Source of the DNA: Aeriscardovia aeriphila
Lineage (GTDB): Bacteria; Actinomycetota; Actinomycetes; Actinomycetales; Bifidobacteriaceae
Direction: 5' to 3'
Length of the DNA: 38,554 nucleotides
Assembly (NCBI GenBank): GCA_949290445.1
Contig: CASERW010000019.1
Span: forward strand, 1 to 38,554
A program made the position numbers and the translations under genes. This document shows, piece by piece, positions 1 to 9,293 of the stretch. Position 1 is the first letter of the stretch, and every line of letters starts with the position of its first letter. The notes below the pieces were generated by a model that did not search any database, was not told where the DNA came from, and saw nothing but the letters and a program-made list of their open reading frames with translations.

Positions 1-297
1 CACTTCGCCATCGAAGCGGGAAAAGACCAAGTTACACTCCTCACATGTACCCCGTATGGCGTCAACAATAAACGTATGCTCGTTACAGGTCAGAGAGTGA
101 AAATTCCTGATCCTGCACCTGACCCGAAAACTGTTCCACAAGATCATCCAGAATACTGGCTTATCGCTGGTGTTGTTGTAGTTTGGCTGTTATTTATCCT
201 CTTTGTTTTGTTGATTATCAATAAGAGAAAGAAGCGTTCTGCTCGTTCACTCCCAGCACAGCACATGGCAGCGTATAATAAAAATAAGAGAGCTTGA
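1..297 (+). CDS. Class C sortase, C-terminal part (5' end outside window)
   Basis: Only the last 98 residues are present; the gene enters from the left edge in frame 1. Sortases are membrane transpeptidases that cleave LPXTG-like signals and join surface proteins to the wall or to pilus subunits. The visible part begins just before the catalytic strand: TLLTCTPYGVNNKR carries the active-site Cys (residue 16 of the fragment) and the conserved Arg nine residues later. The TCTPYG(V/I)N form is typical of class C (pilus-type) sortases. A C-terminal membrane segment of about 25 residues (YWLIAG to LLIIN) is followed by a basic tail, also usual for class C. The gene for a large sortase substrate starts 55 bp downstream with no terminator between, so the two are probably co-transcribed. 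The family call is strong; whether it polymerises pili cannot be seen here. Confidence 0.88.
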   Translation, partial: HFAIEAGKDQVTLLTCTPYGVNNKRMLVTGQRVKIPDPAPDPKTVPQDHPEYWLIAGVVVVWLLFILFVLLIINKRKKRSARSLPAQHMAAYNKNKRA

Positions 298-352
298 GGG
301 AAGAATTTCTGTGAATTCATCGACATTTGATTCACAAGAGAGGAAGGGCGTC

Positions 353-3300
353 ATGAAGAAGTATATTCAGCCCTATGCGAATCGTACGTCGATGCGTCAT
401 CGTGTAAACGCCATTATTGCTGTTCTGCTCAGTGTAGTCATGATTGTAGGAATGGCTTCAGGAATCGTTCCAGCAATCCTGCCAATCTTGAAGCATGCCC
501 AAGCAGCTGAACAGACACCAGCGTATGTGACGGCAGGCTTAGTGAAGAATTCCGACGGGACAGGCTTCGGAACAACAAACCAGAGCTTCATCAACTCTGA
601 GAATGGCTTTGAAGTGGGAGATAACGGTCCACATGATGGAGTTGTTTCCTCTGGCGATGTGGTGAGCTACAACCTGAAGCTCGCGTTCACTGCGTCCAAG
701 AAGCGTGCTGTTCGTGTACGCTGGACTTTTGATAATGCGCCATATTTGGAAGGCTCAAACGCTTTCTGCTTCTCTGGCTCTCAAGTTCAGGCAATTAAGC
801 AAGACGATGGTTCCTGCATCTTTATCGTTCCTACCGGCGCTGTGGAATCTCTCACCCGTGAAGTGTACTTGAAGGCAAAGGACACCGGTGGTCGCGTTGT
901 GCCGGATCAGCGTGCTGTGCTCACTATTGAGCGAGTCGAGCAAGACCATGATGGTAACTGGGTTCTTGCTGGTCAGCAGATTGTCAATGAAACCTCCCCG
1001 GTGACGGTGGTGTCCGCTCCTGCAGCTGATGTGACAATCCGCAACTATTCCAATTCCTCTTCAGAGCGCCGCACGTGGATGAGTGAAAATGGTGATTCTA
1101 CAGGCTACTTCGACTTGGTCGTTGAACCATTGAGCTACCCGGGCTGGTCGACACATGGTGCATCCACCTCGGGAGCATGGTGGGGAACAGTAAATGTAGC
1201 CACATTCCCTCAGGAGGTCACCTGGCAGCTGAAGCATACTGTCACCGACGCTGATGGAAGCACTCACGAAGAAGTAGTGGATGTTCCCCGTACTGGTGAT
1301 ACCTTGACGCTGCCGAAAATCCACGGTGACGCACAGCTCATCTGGACAGCTCCCAATACCATCATGGGAGATGATTGGAAAGAAAATCAGACGAAGTCTT
1401 TCGACATTCAGATTCTCCCCGACAAGAAGAGCTTCTCTTCTGATGATGGCTCCGCTCAAGCATTGCTCAATATGAGTACCGGCACTGAGCCTGGTCTGAA
1501 CCAGCCGAAGGATTACAACACTCGTAATGACGAGATCAATTCGCAGAAGGGCTATCCTTACCCGAATAACGACTGGTCGCGTGCGAATATGACCCGTCCA
1601 TCGCCATCTCCTTCGCCAGGTGGCAAGGATATTACTCGTCCGTGGACATGGGGTCGTACCGTCTTTGATCCTGCAAATCAGGATTTCGATAAAGCACAAC
1701 AGGAAAGGTCTGTTTCTGCTCATACCGGCGATGGCTCAGATGTCGTATCGCAAAATACGCAGGTCCGCATTCGCCTTGCCTATGACACTGCCTACTACCA
1801 TCCGGTTGCTGGTCAGCCCATTGTTCTGGAGGACTTCTGGCGCAAAGATGAGCAGTTCTGGGACGGCGATGTTGACCAACTCAAGGTTGTTCAAAAATAT
1901 GACCAAACTAGTCTTCACCCTGATTGGAAATCTTTCGAAACTACGCTGACTCGCGGCGAAGATTATGACGTCTACTACACCACAACAGACCCTGCTATTA
2001 CTCCAACTGGTAATCTTCAATGGCGTTCAGTGGGAGATAATTGGACTCTGAATCCTCCAGCTCAAAGAGATAAGTCTATTGTGGGTATCCGCTTTGTCAT
2101 TAAGGGCGACAAAGTTAACTACAACTACGGGCGTATTACAGCAAGCTTCGTCGCACGCGCGGGCCTCCCTCATGACCCTGACCACCCAGACCAGTTGGCC
2201 ACGGGTGATGGTGAAGTTGCTGACTACATGCAGTCGACATGGTATTCGCAGCACGAAGGCAGCGATCAGCCAAGTGAAATGCGCAGCACCAACGACAACT
2301 ACTACAACGTCACCCAGCCACGTGACCCTACAGCTGACCTTGAAATCGAACTCGAAGCGGAAAGCCCTAACGGAACGAAGCGTGATGCGGGTAATGCACT
2401 TCCGGGTGATTTGGCGCACTTTACTTTGACGCCGGTTGTCAAGGGCATCATGCTTTCTGGTACAGCGGTCAAGCCAGAGATTCGCATTCCGCTTCCTGAC
2501 GGCATGCTGTCGCCTCGCATGTACAAGGGGCCGTGGAACTTGCGTGTGGAAGAGGTCGATGGCCAGAAGTACATCGTTCTCACTCCTAACACCGAGGATG
2601 GCAAGTTCACCCCAACCGTGGATATTCACGGTGATGCCACACTACCTAAAATCGAGTTCTACACGGATATTGGAAACCGTGCCGCGGGCTTGATTATGGC
2701 TAATGCTGTTCTCACTGTCGATACCGATGCTAATGGTTCTGTTCCTGCTAAGACGACCACTCCTGTGGCGCGTAACGCACAGCTGCAGATCGGTTCGAAC
2801 TGGGCACAAGGTGCAGCGCTGGACGCTATTAAGCCTCAGGTCGAAGTGCGCGATCAAATCGGCTACGAATTCAACATCGCCGCTCGCGGTACTGGCCGTG
2901 AAGGTACATCGACCACGGTTATTCGTTTGCCTGCCTCCGACACTGATAAGGCTATGCGCGGTAAAGGCTGCTCTTCCGATGAGCAGGATGCCACGGACTG
3001 CCAAGGCCTTGACGGAACATGGAATAGTTATGAGAGCGGCTACAGCCAGTATCACGGCGGGTGGAAGTTCTCCTCTCCAGTAACTCTGGAACAAGATGAC
3101 TCCACTCCAACTGAGTTCGCCTATGCGGTCGATAACATCTACAGTGAAGACCCTGCTGACTACAAGTGGATGACGTGGGATGAACTGCAGAAGCTCCCTG
3201 AAGACCAGCGTAAGGTTACCGCAATACGTGTTGTCAGCACCTTTACTGATACGACTGACCCTACCGATGGAACATCACTGGGCATTGCAGCCGCTCACGG

Positions 3301-6300
3301 TAGCTTCAACCTTGAGATTACTGACACCAACCAGGCGAACGATAAGTACGTCGCGTGGATTGGTAAGTCGCGCTTCACCCAAGAGATTCCACCGGATAAG
3401 CAGGCTCCGACTGTTCCATTCCCAGCAGTGGTCACCACTGTTGCAGGAACACTTTCCGGTACCGTGTGGTGGGATCAAGACCGCAGCACCACCATCGGTA
3501 AGAAGGAAGAGCGCATTGAAGGCGTGAACGTCAGCCTGTGGATGGTCGACAAGGAAGGCAGCAAGCTTTCCGATAAGCCATATGCCATCCAGAAAACTGA
3601 TGAACAAGGCTTCTACAAGTTCACCAACTTGCATTCTGGCAACTACCTTGTCACCGTTGAACGTCACGACGGTACCGTTACCGACACTGGCGTTCAAACA
3701 CTGGTAAATACCTACTACAACCAGCAGAAGGACGTTGAGCGAACCCGCACGTACAAGAAGGTGCTGGACCAAACGCTACCTGACAACTCGGGAACGATTG
3801 CTCTTCCTGCTGCGCAGGATGTTACCAAGGTGGACTTTGGCTACATCAAGCCTGACCCGAAGGTGACTCTTGATAAGACGACCCAGCAGTTCACGTGTAC
3901 AGACGAGCGTTGCCACGTAGCCTGGGACGTTGTCGTCAACAACCCGGGTACGGAACCACTTCCTACGAGCTCGGTGATGACTGACCGCATGTCCAAGGAC
4001 GTCACTCGCGTTCAGGTAACTGTCGGTACACACACAAGCTCGCCGAAACCGATGTCCTTCACTTCCGTGTCTAATGGTTATAACCACACCGTGGCACTCG
4101 ACCAGCAAGGCCATATTTGGACGTGGGGCGATAACTCGCACTACCAGTTGGGTGATGGCACGAATGTAAGCCGTACCACGCCGAAGCAGATCACGGTGAA
4201 TAACGATCCAAGCTTGAAGTTCGTTCAGGTGGAAGCTGGCGAAGACCACACCATGGCTGTTGATTCCCAAGGTCGTTTGTGGGGCTGGGGTTTGAATGAC
4301 CGCTGGCAGGTGACAGGTAACCCACAGGCTCTCCTCAAGTCGACAGGCGGAGCATATAACGGTAAGCCATCATTGAATTCCGGTTTGTGGGAGATTACTT
4401 CCCCTCGCTTGGTGGATTTCAAAGACCCTCAAGGCAATGAGCTGAAGACGACGAGTGGACAGCCAATCAAAGTCGCTTCCGTTTCATCACGCTACGCTAC
4501 CACTATTGTCATCGACCAAGAAGGCAAGCTGTGGAGCTGGGGTTGGAACTGGGGCTTTGCTGCAGGCCAATCCAAAATCCCTACAAGTTGGGTTGTTCCT
4601 ATCGCACCAGTGCAGACCTGTGACTCTAACTGCAACGCCAAGAAGGATGGTATTGGTAATCTCCCTTCAAACGTAACGTTCAGCAAGGTCGTTACTGGTG
4701 ACCGATTCGCCCTTGCATTGGGTACTAACGGTGAAGTCTACGGCTTTGGTGGAGAGCTGTGGGGCGAACAGGGTAGGTCTTCTACGGCTGCAGGTAACTA
4801 TCCTCCAGCCCGTTTGACCTTTGCAGTTGGCCTCGCCAAGGATATCGCTGCATCAGAGAACAGTACCTTCATTACCGGCATTGATGGAAATGTCTATGTT
4901 GCAGGACGTAACGATTTCGGCCAGTTAGGCTTGGGTTATAAGAATGGCTCGACTACTGCACGTTGGCTCAACAACACCTACCAGAAGTCTGATTCGGTGT
5001 CTGCTCTGAAGCCAACCGAGATGTGGGGAGGTGATTCCAACACTGTTGCTTTGGCAGCAGATGGATCCCTTTACGCATGGGGCGGCAATAAGAGCGGTCA
5101 GCTCGGAGAATCTGCGAATGGTCAATTGCAGACGAGCCCAGTGAAGCTGGTGGATGCTTCCTTGAATCCGCAGATGGCTGCGGTGTCATCAAAGCGTTCA
5201 GAATTGCACGGTTGGACGGATTCGAGTAATGCTCCCGTCCAAAGCAACTTCCCTGCGGCTGACATTGGCTATATCACTGCCCTCGTGGACGGCAAAGTCG
5301 ATGAAACGACAGCTATTGCTGGCTTCGGAAACGATGCCAACGGGCAGTTGGGCGACGGTAAGACGACTACCGACCCAGTAACAAAGATGACCTTCGCGGC
5401 AATTCCATTCGATTTCACTGCTCAACCACCAGCAGACCCATCTGCTCAGAGCATCGACCCTGTATCGACAGTGGATAAGGGTAGTTATGTAGAACGAACA
5501 TACAACCCTCTGCAAGAAGTTCCTGCAGGCGGCCAGCTCGTCTTCCACATCACCGGTGAGATGATCCGACGCAATGAAGACCAGCGCGTGTTCAACCAAG
5601 CCTTCTTCACTTCGGATAAAACTCCATACTCTGTCACCACGGATGGCGAAGTCACGCAAGGTGTGCCACACGCTATCAACGAAAAGGCAAGCACACCAAG
5701 CGTGCCTGACGTATCCAAGCTGGACACCACCACGCTCGACATCACAGGTAATAAAACCTGCATGACAGGCACGGATGATGCCACAGCAGAGCACTCCTTC
5801 GCACTCTCAGGAGAAGACTCCTGCGACCAAGTGGGCTTGGTCATTCCTCACTCTTCTGTCACGCCAGTGCTGGGCTCCATTTCTGGTGTGATGTGGAGAG
5901 ATAACAACAAGGATGGCAAGCGCGACCCTAACGAGCCTGTTGTGCCAGGAATTAAGGTGTACTTGCTCGACTCCAACGGAAACCGCATCCCCGGTTATGA
6001 AACCATCACCGACGAAAACGGTGCATACAGTTTCACTGACCTCGAACTGGCCACATACCGTGTTCAGTTCAGCGAAGTACCACGCTCACCATTCACCCAA
6101 AGCGATGTGAATGATAGCAACCCGACAACTGATATGAGCTCGGATGATTCTGACGTCTCCTTCGATAAGGACACGTACGGAATGGATACAGCTATCATCA
6201 CCTTGACCACAGAACAGAAGGATAAAGAGCACATCGATGCCGGTGTGCTTCCTGCCAAGCCATGGATGGGTGCTATGCCACAAACAGGCCTCGGTTGGTG

Positions 6301-6388
6301 GGTGTTCGTCCTGCTCGGTTCGGCTCTTCTCACTTTCGCAGGTGCCGCATGGGAGTTGACTCGCAAGGACGACAGCGTGCGCGAGTAA
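353..6388 (+). CDS. Large LPXTG-type surface protein with SdrD-B-like domains and RCC1-like propeller
   Basis: Predicted wall-anchored surface protein of 2011 residues. I chose the ATG at 353 because AGAGGAAGG lies just upstream and the protein then opens with a basic N-region and a hydrophobic signal segment (about residues 20-50, ending near AQAAEQ). An in-frame GTG at 311 would add 14 residues. Residues about 50-1030 are unassigned and probably beta-rich. About 1032-1161 is an SdrD-B/Cna-B-like domain (GTLSGTVWWDQD start). About 1167-1230 resembles a DUF11-type beta domain. About 1236-1690 holds seven RCC1-like units (pattern HTVALDQQGHIWTWGDN then QLGDG). About 1841-1970 is a second SdrD-B-like domain (SISGVMWRDNNKDGKRDP). 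The C-terminus has the sorting signal MPQTG (1975-1979), a hydrophobic stretch and a charged tail. The preceding gene is a class C sortase, the likely processing enzyme. Role inferred: adhesin or pilus-associated surface protein; the ligand is unknown. Confidence 0.88.
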   Translation: MKKYIQPYANRTSMRHRVNAIIAVLLSVVMIVGMASGIVPAILPILKHAQAAEQTPAYVTAGLVKNSDGTGFGTTNQSFINSENGFEVGDNGPHDGVVSSGDVVSYNLKLAFTASKKRAVRVRWTFDNAPYLEGSNAFCFSGSQVQAIKQDDGSCIFIVPTGAVESLTREVYLKAKDTGGRVVPDQRAVLTIERVEQDHDGNWVLAGQQIVNETSPVTVVSAPAADVTIRNYSNSSSERRTWMSENGDSTGYFDLVVEPLSYPGWSTHGASTSGAWWGTVNVATFPQEVTWQLKHTVTDADGSTHEEVVDVPRTGDTLTLPKIHGDAQLIWTAPNTIMGDDWKENQTKSFDIQILPDKKSFSSDDGSAQALLNMSTGTEPGLNQPKDYNTRNDEINSQKGYPYPNNDWSRANMTRPSPSPSPGGKDITRPWTWGRTVFDPANQDFDKAQQERSVSAHTGDGSDVVSQNTQVRIRLAYDTAYYHPVAGQPIVLEDFWRKDEQFWDGDVDQLKVVQKYDQTSLHPDWKSFETTLTRGEDYDVYYTTTDPAITPTGNLQWRSVGDNWTLNPPAQRDKSIVGIRFVIKGDKVNYNYGRITASFVARAGLPHDPDHPDQLATGDGEVADYMQSTWYSQHEGSDQPSEMRSTNDNYYNVTQPRDPTADLEIELEAESPNGTKRDAGNALPGDLAHFTLTPVVKGIMLSGTAVKPEIRIPLPDGMLSPRMYKGPWNLRVEEVDGQKYIVLTPNTEDGKFTPTVDIHGDATLPKIEFYTDIGNRAAGLIMANAVLTVDTDANGSVPAKTTTPVARNAQLQIGSNWAQGAALDAIKPQVEVRDQIGYEFNIAARGTGREGTSTTVIRLPASDTDKAMRGKGCSSDEQDATDCQGLDGTWNSYESGYSQYHGGWKFSSPVTLEQDDSTPTEFAYAVDNIYSEDPADYKWMTWDELQKLPEDQRKVTAIRVVSTFTDTTDPTDGTSLGIAAAHGSFNLEITDTNQANDKYVAWIGKSRFTQEIPPDKQAPTVPFPAVVTTVAGTLSGTVWWDQDRSTTIGKKEERIEGVNVSLWMVDKEGSKLSDKPYAIQKTDEQGFYKFTNLHSGNYLVTVERHDGTVTDTGVQTLVNTYYNQQKDVERTRTYKKVLDQTLPDNSGTIALPAAQDVTKVDFGYIKPDPKVTLDKTTQQFTCTDERCHVAWDVVVNNPGTEPLPTSSVMTDRMSKDVTRVQVTVGTHTSSPKPMSFTSVSNGYNHTVALDQQGHIWTWGDNSHYQLGDGTNVSRTTPKQITVNNDPSLKFVQVEAGEDHTMAVDSQGRLWGWGLNDRWQVTGNPQALLKSTGGAYNGKPSLNSGLWEITSPRLVDFKDPQGNELKTTSGQPIKVASVSSRYATTIVIDQEGKLWSWGWNWGFAAGQSKIPTSWVVPIAPVQTCDSNCNAKKDGIGNLPSNVTFSKVVTGDRFALALGTNGEVYGFGGELWGEQGRSSTAAGNYPPARLTFAVGLAKDIAASENSTFITGIDGNVYVAGRNDFGQLGLGYKNGSTTARWLNNTYQKSDSVSALKPTEMWGGDSNTVALAADGSLYAWGGNKSGQLGESANGQLQTSPVKLVDASLNPQMAAVSSKRSELHGWTDSSNAPVQSNFPAADIGYITALVDGKVDETTAIAGFGNDANGQLGDGKTTTDPVTKMTFAAIPFDFTAQPPADPSAQSIDPVSTVDKGSYVERTYNPLQEVPAGGQLVFHITGEMIRRNEDQRVFNQAFFTSDKTPYSVTTDGEVTQGVPHAINEKASTPSVPDVSKLDTTTLDITGNKTCMTGTDDATAEHSFALSGEDSCDQVGLVIPHSSVTPVLGSISGVMWRDNNKDGKRDPNEPVVPGIKVYLLDSNGNRIPGYETITDENGAYSFTDLELATYRVQFSEVPRSPFTQSDVNDSNPTTDMSSDDSDVSFDKDTYGMDTAIITLTTEQKDKEHIDAGVLPAKPWMGAMPQTGLGWWVFVLLGSALLTFAGAAWELTRKDDSVRE

Positions 6389-6406
6389 TAACGAATAATT
6401 GGGAAA

Positions 6407-6450
6407 TGCCTCCACGGCATGCTGTGTTACCACAGTGTGCCGTGGAGGTA
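6407..6450 (+). terminator. Hairpin terminator after surface protein gene
   Basis: A 13-bp stem (TGCCTCCACGGCA at 6407-6419 against 6438-6450, one G-U pair) continues into an inner CTGTG/CACAG stem with a TTAC loop. It begins 18 bp after the stop codon. The downstream tract is TTACTATGTA, not a clean T-run, so termination may be incomplete. Confidence 0.6.
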
Positions 6451-6548
6451 TTACTATGTAAGTAGTATCCTGAATGATCTTCTGAGATGCACATGAGTAG
6501 CAAAGAGGCTACGGCAAGTGCAGTGCTCAGCCGATAGGGGAGAGAAAC

Positions 6549-7847
6549 ATGGTAGGACCTAACTACTCGCAACGCTCAGAAGATTACTTACGCCCCAACG
6601 AGCCCGCCAAAAAACACAAGCGCGGCCGATTCGGTGGCCTCATCGTCACCCTCGTCATCATCATCGCCCTCATCGTCACCGCCGCTTACGTCATCCGATT
6701 TCGCAACTCTCATCACACTTTCGCAGCAGACCCGCGCACACCTAAGTCCGTGGAAAATGCGCTGTCAGACTATTCCAGCCGCATCAGGCAAGCTATTCTC
6801 AAACCGCAAGAAGATGCGGACGCAGAAGCCGCAGTCGGTGCAGTCACAGATGATGTGAGCAAACTGGCAATCTTGAACGCTACAGGATTAACAGAAAACG
6901 AATACCTTAAGCCCCAACAGGCAACAGTTAACCAAGTAGTTGCTTCCTTCACCAAAAAGCCGAGCGGCTACGAAGTACTGACCTACCAGACGAGTGTCGT
7001 GGAATATACGCCGCAGGAAGGTACGACGATCACCATTAATGGTGTGAAAAAGGACCTGCTTGTCACCTCAACATCGCAAATGCATCGCTTGAGCATGAAA
7101 GCTGAAAATGGGATTGGCAATCTCAGTGTGAACAAGGATGAGGTAGTGTCACCCTCTGCTGCGCCGACAGCCACCACCATGCTCGCCACACTGCCGCAAG
7201 AAGACGGCGATGCAGCCAAACCAGCAAGCTCAAGTGCCACCTCAGCCAGCGGCTTTAACCCGGGACGAGCCGTAGAATATGCGGAAAACTGGGCGCGAGT
7301 GGGAGCAGAAAGCGTCGACGATGCAGAAGTGCGCGGCGGACGCTACCCGGGCGAAGTGCTCAACCAAAAGTACCCCTATTACGGCAACGACAATTGCGCG
7401 AACTTCGTCTCCCAAGCCCTCGCGGCCGGAGGGCTGAAGCGCGCCAACTCGCTCAAACTCGACGTGAAGAATCCGGATGCCTGGAGCGACGGGCTGTGGC
7501 TCACCCTTGGGGTGAAAGCGACCCGAACCTGGACTCTCGCTAATGCCAACTTCGCGTACATGCTCTCCAAATCTGGCCACTACGTCCAAGCCGGAGAAGC
7601 GGATGGCAAGAGCATGGAGCAGATGGCCGGTTTGAAGCCCGGCTCGCTCATCTACGCTGCGTGGAATGGCGGAGAAAACAAGGACCATGTGGCCCTCGTC
7701 GTCGGGCAACTGAGCCGCGGCAAGAAGTCGCAGCCGATCATCTCGCAAAAAGGCTGGAACCAGTACAACATGCCGTTGAGTGCTCACCGCGCCCACGAGC
7801 TGCAGCAGCACAAGAACGCGCGCTGGACGGCGCTGGCAGTGAAGTAG
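6549..7847 (+). CDS. Membrane-anchored putative amidase (Amidase_6-like domain)
   Basis: Protein of 432 residues. A basic cytoplasmic N-tail (KKHKRGRFGG) precedes one membrane helix at about residues 30-51, leaving the rest outside the cell. Residues about 55-235 are a spacer ending in an Ala/Ser/Pro-rich linker. The C-terminal 200 residues match the putative amidase domain pattern: VEYAENWA, then NDNCANFVSQALAAGG with the likely nucleophile Cys283, and KDHVALVVG with the likely His380. This fold is cysteine-peptidase-like (CHAP/NlpC-P60 relatives) and is often found on cell-wall enzymes. The start ATG follows GGGGAGAG with good spacing. It lies between a surface-protein gene and a FemAB-type gene, which supports a peptidoglycan role. 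The domain call is good; substrate and activity are inferred. Confidence 0.75.
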   Translation: MVGPNYSQRSEDYLRPNEPAKKHKRGRFGGLIVTLVIIIALIVTAAYVIRFRNSHHTFAADPRTPKSVENALSDYSSRIRQAILKPQEDADAEAAVGAVTDDVSKLAILNATGLTENEYLKPQQATVNQVVASFTKKPSGYEVLTYQTSVVEYTPQEGTTITINGVKKDLLVTSTSQMHRLSMKAENGIGNLSVNKDEVVSPSAAPTATTMLATLPQEDGDAAKPASSSATSASGFNPGRAVEYAENWARVGAESVDDAEVRGGRYPGEVLNQKYPYYGNDNCANFVSQALAAGGLKRANSLKLDVKNPDAWSDGLWLTLGVKATRTWTLANANFAYMLSKSGHYVQAGEADGKSMEQMAGLKPGSLIYAAWNGGENKDHVALVVGQLSRGKKSQPIISQKGWNQYNMPLSAHRAHELQQHKNARWTALAVK

Positions 7848-7900
7848 TGACGCGCCACGGTAATTTTTGAACAATTAATTCCACCGAGAGGGAGGGGCAC

Positions 7901-8929
7901 ATGCTCCGCGTTGATGAGTTGACAGAAGAACAGGTTCGCGCCTTGCACGACGAACACCACATGGTCAGCCCGATCGAGCAGACGCCAGCTTGGGCGTGCT
8001 ACCAGGCGAGCATCGAAGGCCGCGAGCCGTGGGGATGGCTGGGAATCTATGAGGATGAGCAGTTCCTCGCCTACGCCCTCGCCATTGCATACCATACGCA
8101 CGGCTACACGTACCTCAACGTGCTTCATGGGCCATGCTGGGTTAATAAGCCCGACGAGCAGCGGGAAACGCAGGCTTTCGCCGCGCTGCGCAGATTTGTT
8201 CATAGCCGCGATAAGTCCGTGGTTTTTGTGAGATTAGCAGCGTGGAATGCAACCCTGACGAGCCCTGTTCTTTCCACTATTGCGTATGATTCGACAGTCG
8301 TGGTTGACTTGCATGGTAGCGATGAGGAAATTTTGAGGCGCATGCCGAGCCGTGGGCGTGCAAACGTTCGCAAAGCGTTGCGTGAAAGCCCAGCTGAGTG
8401 CGCGGATGAGACGCAGCGGGCTCTTCGGAGCTTTGACGAGTATTACGGGGTGATGGTGGATACCGCTCAGCGCGATGGTTTCACTCCTGCTCCGGCCAGC
8501 ACCTATGCTTCGATGTTGCGTGAATTGGGCCCCGAGCACGCCCGGCTGTACGTAGGCCGAATTGACGGGGTGGTGTCGAATTGGTGCTTGATGACGCTCA
8601 ATGATAATCAGGCGGTGTACTACTACGGATGCATGAGTACGGCCGTTCGCAAGTTGCGTGCACCGGACAAGCTGTTCTACTACGCTTTCTGCGACCTGGG
8701 CCGGCAGGGTTATGACACTCTCGACATGATGGGCATTGGTTCGCCGTTCTGCCCGCAGCTCAACACGCTCAACCAGTTCAAAACGAAATTTGCGCCTGAG
8801 ATTACCACTATTGCTCCGGCACGAGATCTGCCTGTTCGTTCGCATTTCTATGCGGCCTTAGTTCAGGCCAAAGCGCTGCGTGCCAAGTTGCGTACTGTTC
8901 TGCGCACGCTGAAGAGCCAAGCGAAGTAG
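7901..8929 (+). CDS. FemAB-family peptidoglycan-bridge aminoacyltransferase
   Basis: Protein of 342 residues resembling the FemA/FemB/FemX family. These enzymes use aminoacyl-tRNA to add residues to the peptide bridge of lipid-linked peptidoglycan precursors. The sequence shows paired GNAT-like halves: an N-terminal part with TPAWACYQ and YLNVLHGPCW, and a C-terminal part with RGRANVRKAL, LYVGRIDGVVSNWCL and AVYYYGCM. The ending MMGIGSPFCPQLNTLNQFKTKF matches the Fem-type pattern of a late G(I/V)xG segment followed by (F)KxxF. It is shorter than classical FemA (about 400) and lacks an obvious coiled-coil arm, closer to FemX-like proteins. A strong GAGGGAGGGG precedes the ATG. It starts 53 bp after the amidase gene and may share its transcript. 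Which amino acid it adds is not deducible. Confidence 0.75.
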   Translation: MLRVDELTEEQVRALHDEHHMVSPIEQTPAWACYQASIEGREPWGWLGIYEDEQFLAYALAIAYHTHGYTYLNVLHGPCWVNKPDEQRETQAFAALRRFVHSRDKSVVFVRLAAWNATLTSPVLSTIAYDSTVVVDLHGSDEEILRRMPSRGRANVRKALRESPAECADETQRALRSFDEYYGVMVDTAQRDGFTPAPASTYASMLRELGPEHARLYVGRIDGVVSNWCLMTLNDNQAVYYYGCMSTAVRKLRAPDKLFYYAFCDLGRQGYDTLDMMGIGSPFCPQLNTLNQFKTKFAPEITTIAPARDLPVRSHFYAALVQAKALRAKLRTVLRTLKSQAK

Positions 8930-9026
8930 GAGAGTGGTTGCGGCCGGTCGTTATGGTAGCTGGCTACTGCTGCAGGCCGCTGTTGCTGTGTGCGGTGGCG
9001 GCCTCAGTGTCAGACGGGCCAGATAC

Positions 9027-9054
9027 GCAAAAAGCCTTGGGCGAACCCAAGGCT
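9027..9054 (-). terminator. Terminator of the tRNA-Asp/tRNA-Phe unit
   Basis: On the minus strand a 9-bp stem AGCCTTGGG (9054-9046) and CCCAAGGCT (9041-9033) with a TTCG loop is followed by TTTTGCG. It sits 3 bp beyond the encoded CCA of tRNA-Phe, as expected for intrinsic termination. Confidence 0.85.
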
Positions 9055-9057
9055 TCG

Positions 9058-9133
9058 TGGTGGCTCCGAACGGTGTCGATCCGTTGACCTCACGATTTTC
9101 AGTCGTACGCTCTACCAACTGAGCTACAGAGCC
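9058..9133 (-). tRNA. tRNA-Phe (GAA)
   Basis: A cloverleaf can be drawn on the minus strand: acceptor GGCTCTG pairs with CGGAGCC (one G-U), the D arm contains AGCTCAGTTGGTAGAGC, the anticodon loop is CTGAAAA with GAA, and the T arm has GTTCGG-type pairing. CCA is encoded (9060-9058). It lies 34 bp downstream of tRNA-Asp in the same direction. Confidence 0.95.
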
Positions 9134-9167
9134 AAAACAGCTTCCTAAAAGATTAGAAAACTGAAAG

Positions 9168-9241
9168 CGACCCGTAACGGACTTGAACCGTCGACCTCCG
9201 CCGTGACAGGGCGGCGCTCTAACCAACTGAGCTAACGGGCC
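9168..9241 (-). tRNA. tRNA-Asp (GTC)
   Basis: A minus-strand cloverleaf with acceptor GGCCCGT/ACGGGTC (one G-U), anticodon loop CTGTCAC with GTC, T loop GGTTCAAGTCC and discriminator G. CCA is not encoded. It is the first gene of a two-tRNA unit with tRNA-Phe. Confidence 0.95.
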
Positions 9242-9265
9242 TGGTGTGAAAACAACCAAGAGATA

Positions 9266-9293
9266 AATATACAGATATCCAGAAAGGATGCAA
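9266..9293 (-). promoter_or_regulatory. Candidate promoter for tRNA-Asp/Phe
   Basis: On the minus strand, TTGCAT (9293-9288), a 16-bp spacer and TATATT (9271-9266) would start transcription near 9259, about 18 nt before tRNA-Asp. A second TATAAT further upstream (9346-9341) lacks a good -35 box. Confidence 0.5.

Noticed and set aside
311-352. GTG start adding 14 residues to the surface protein
   Set aside because: It would put polar residues before a normal signal peptide, and the ATG at 353 has a better-placed ribosome-binding site.
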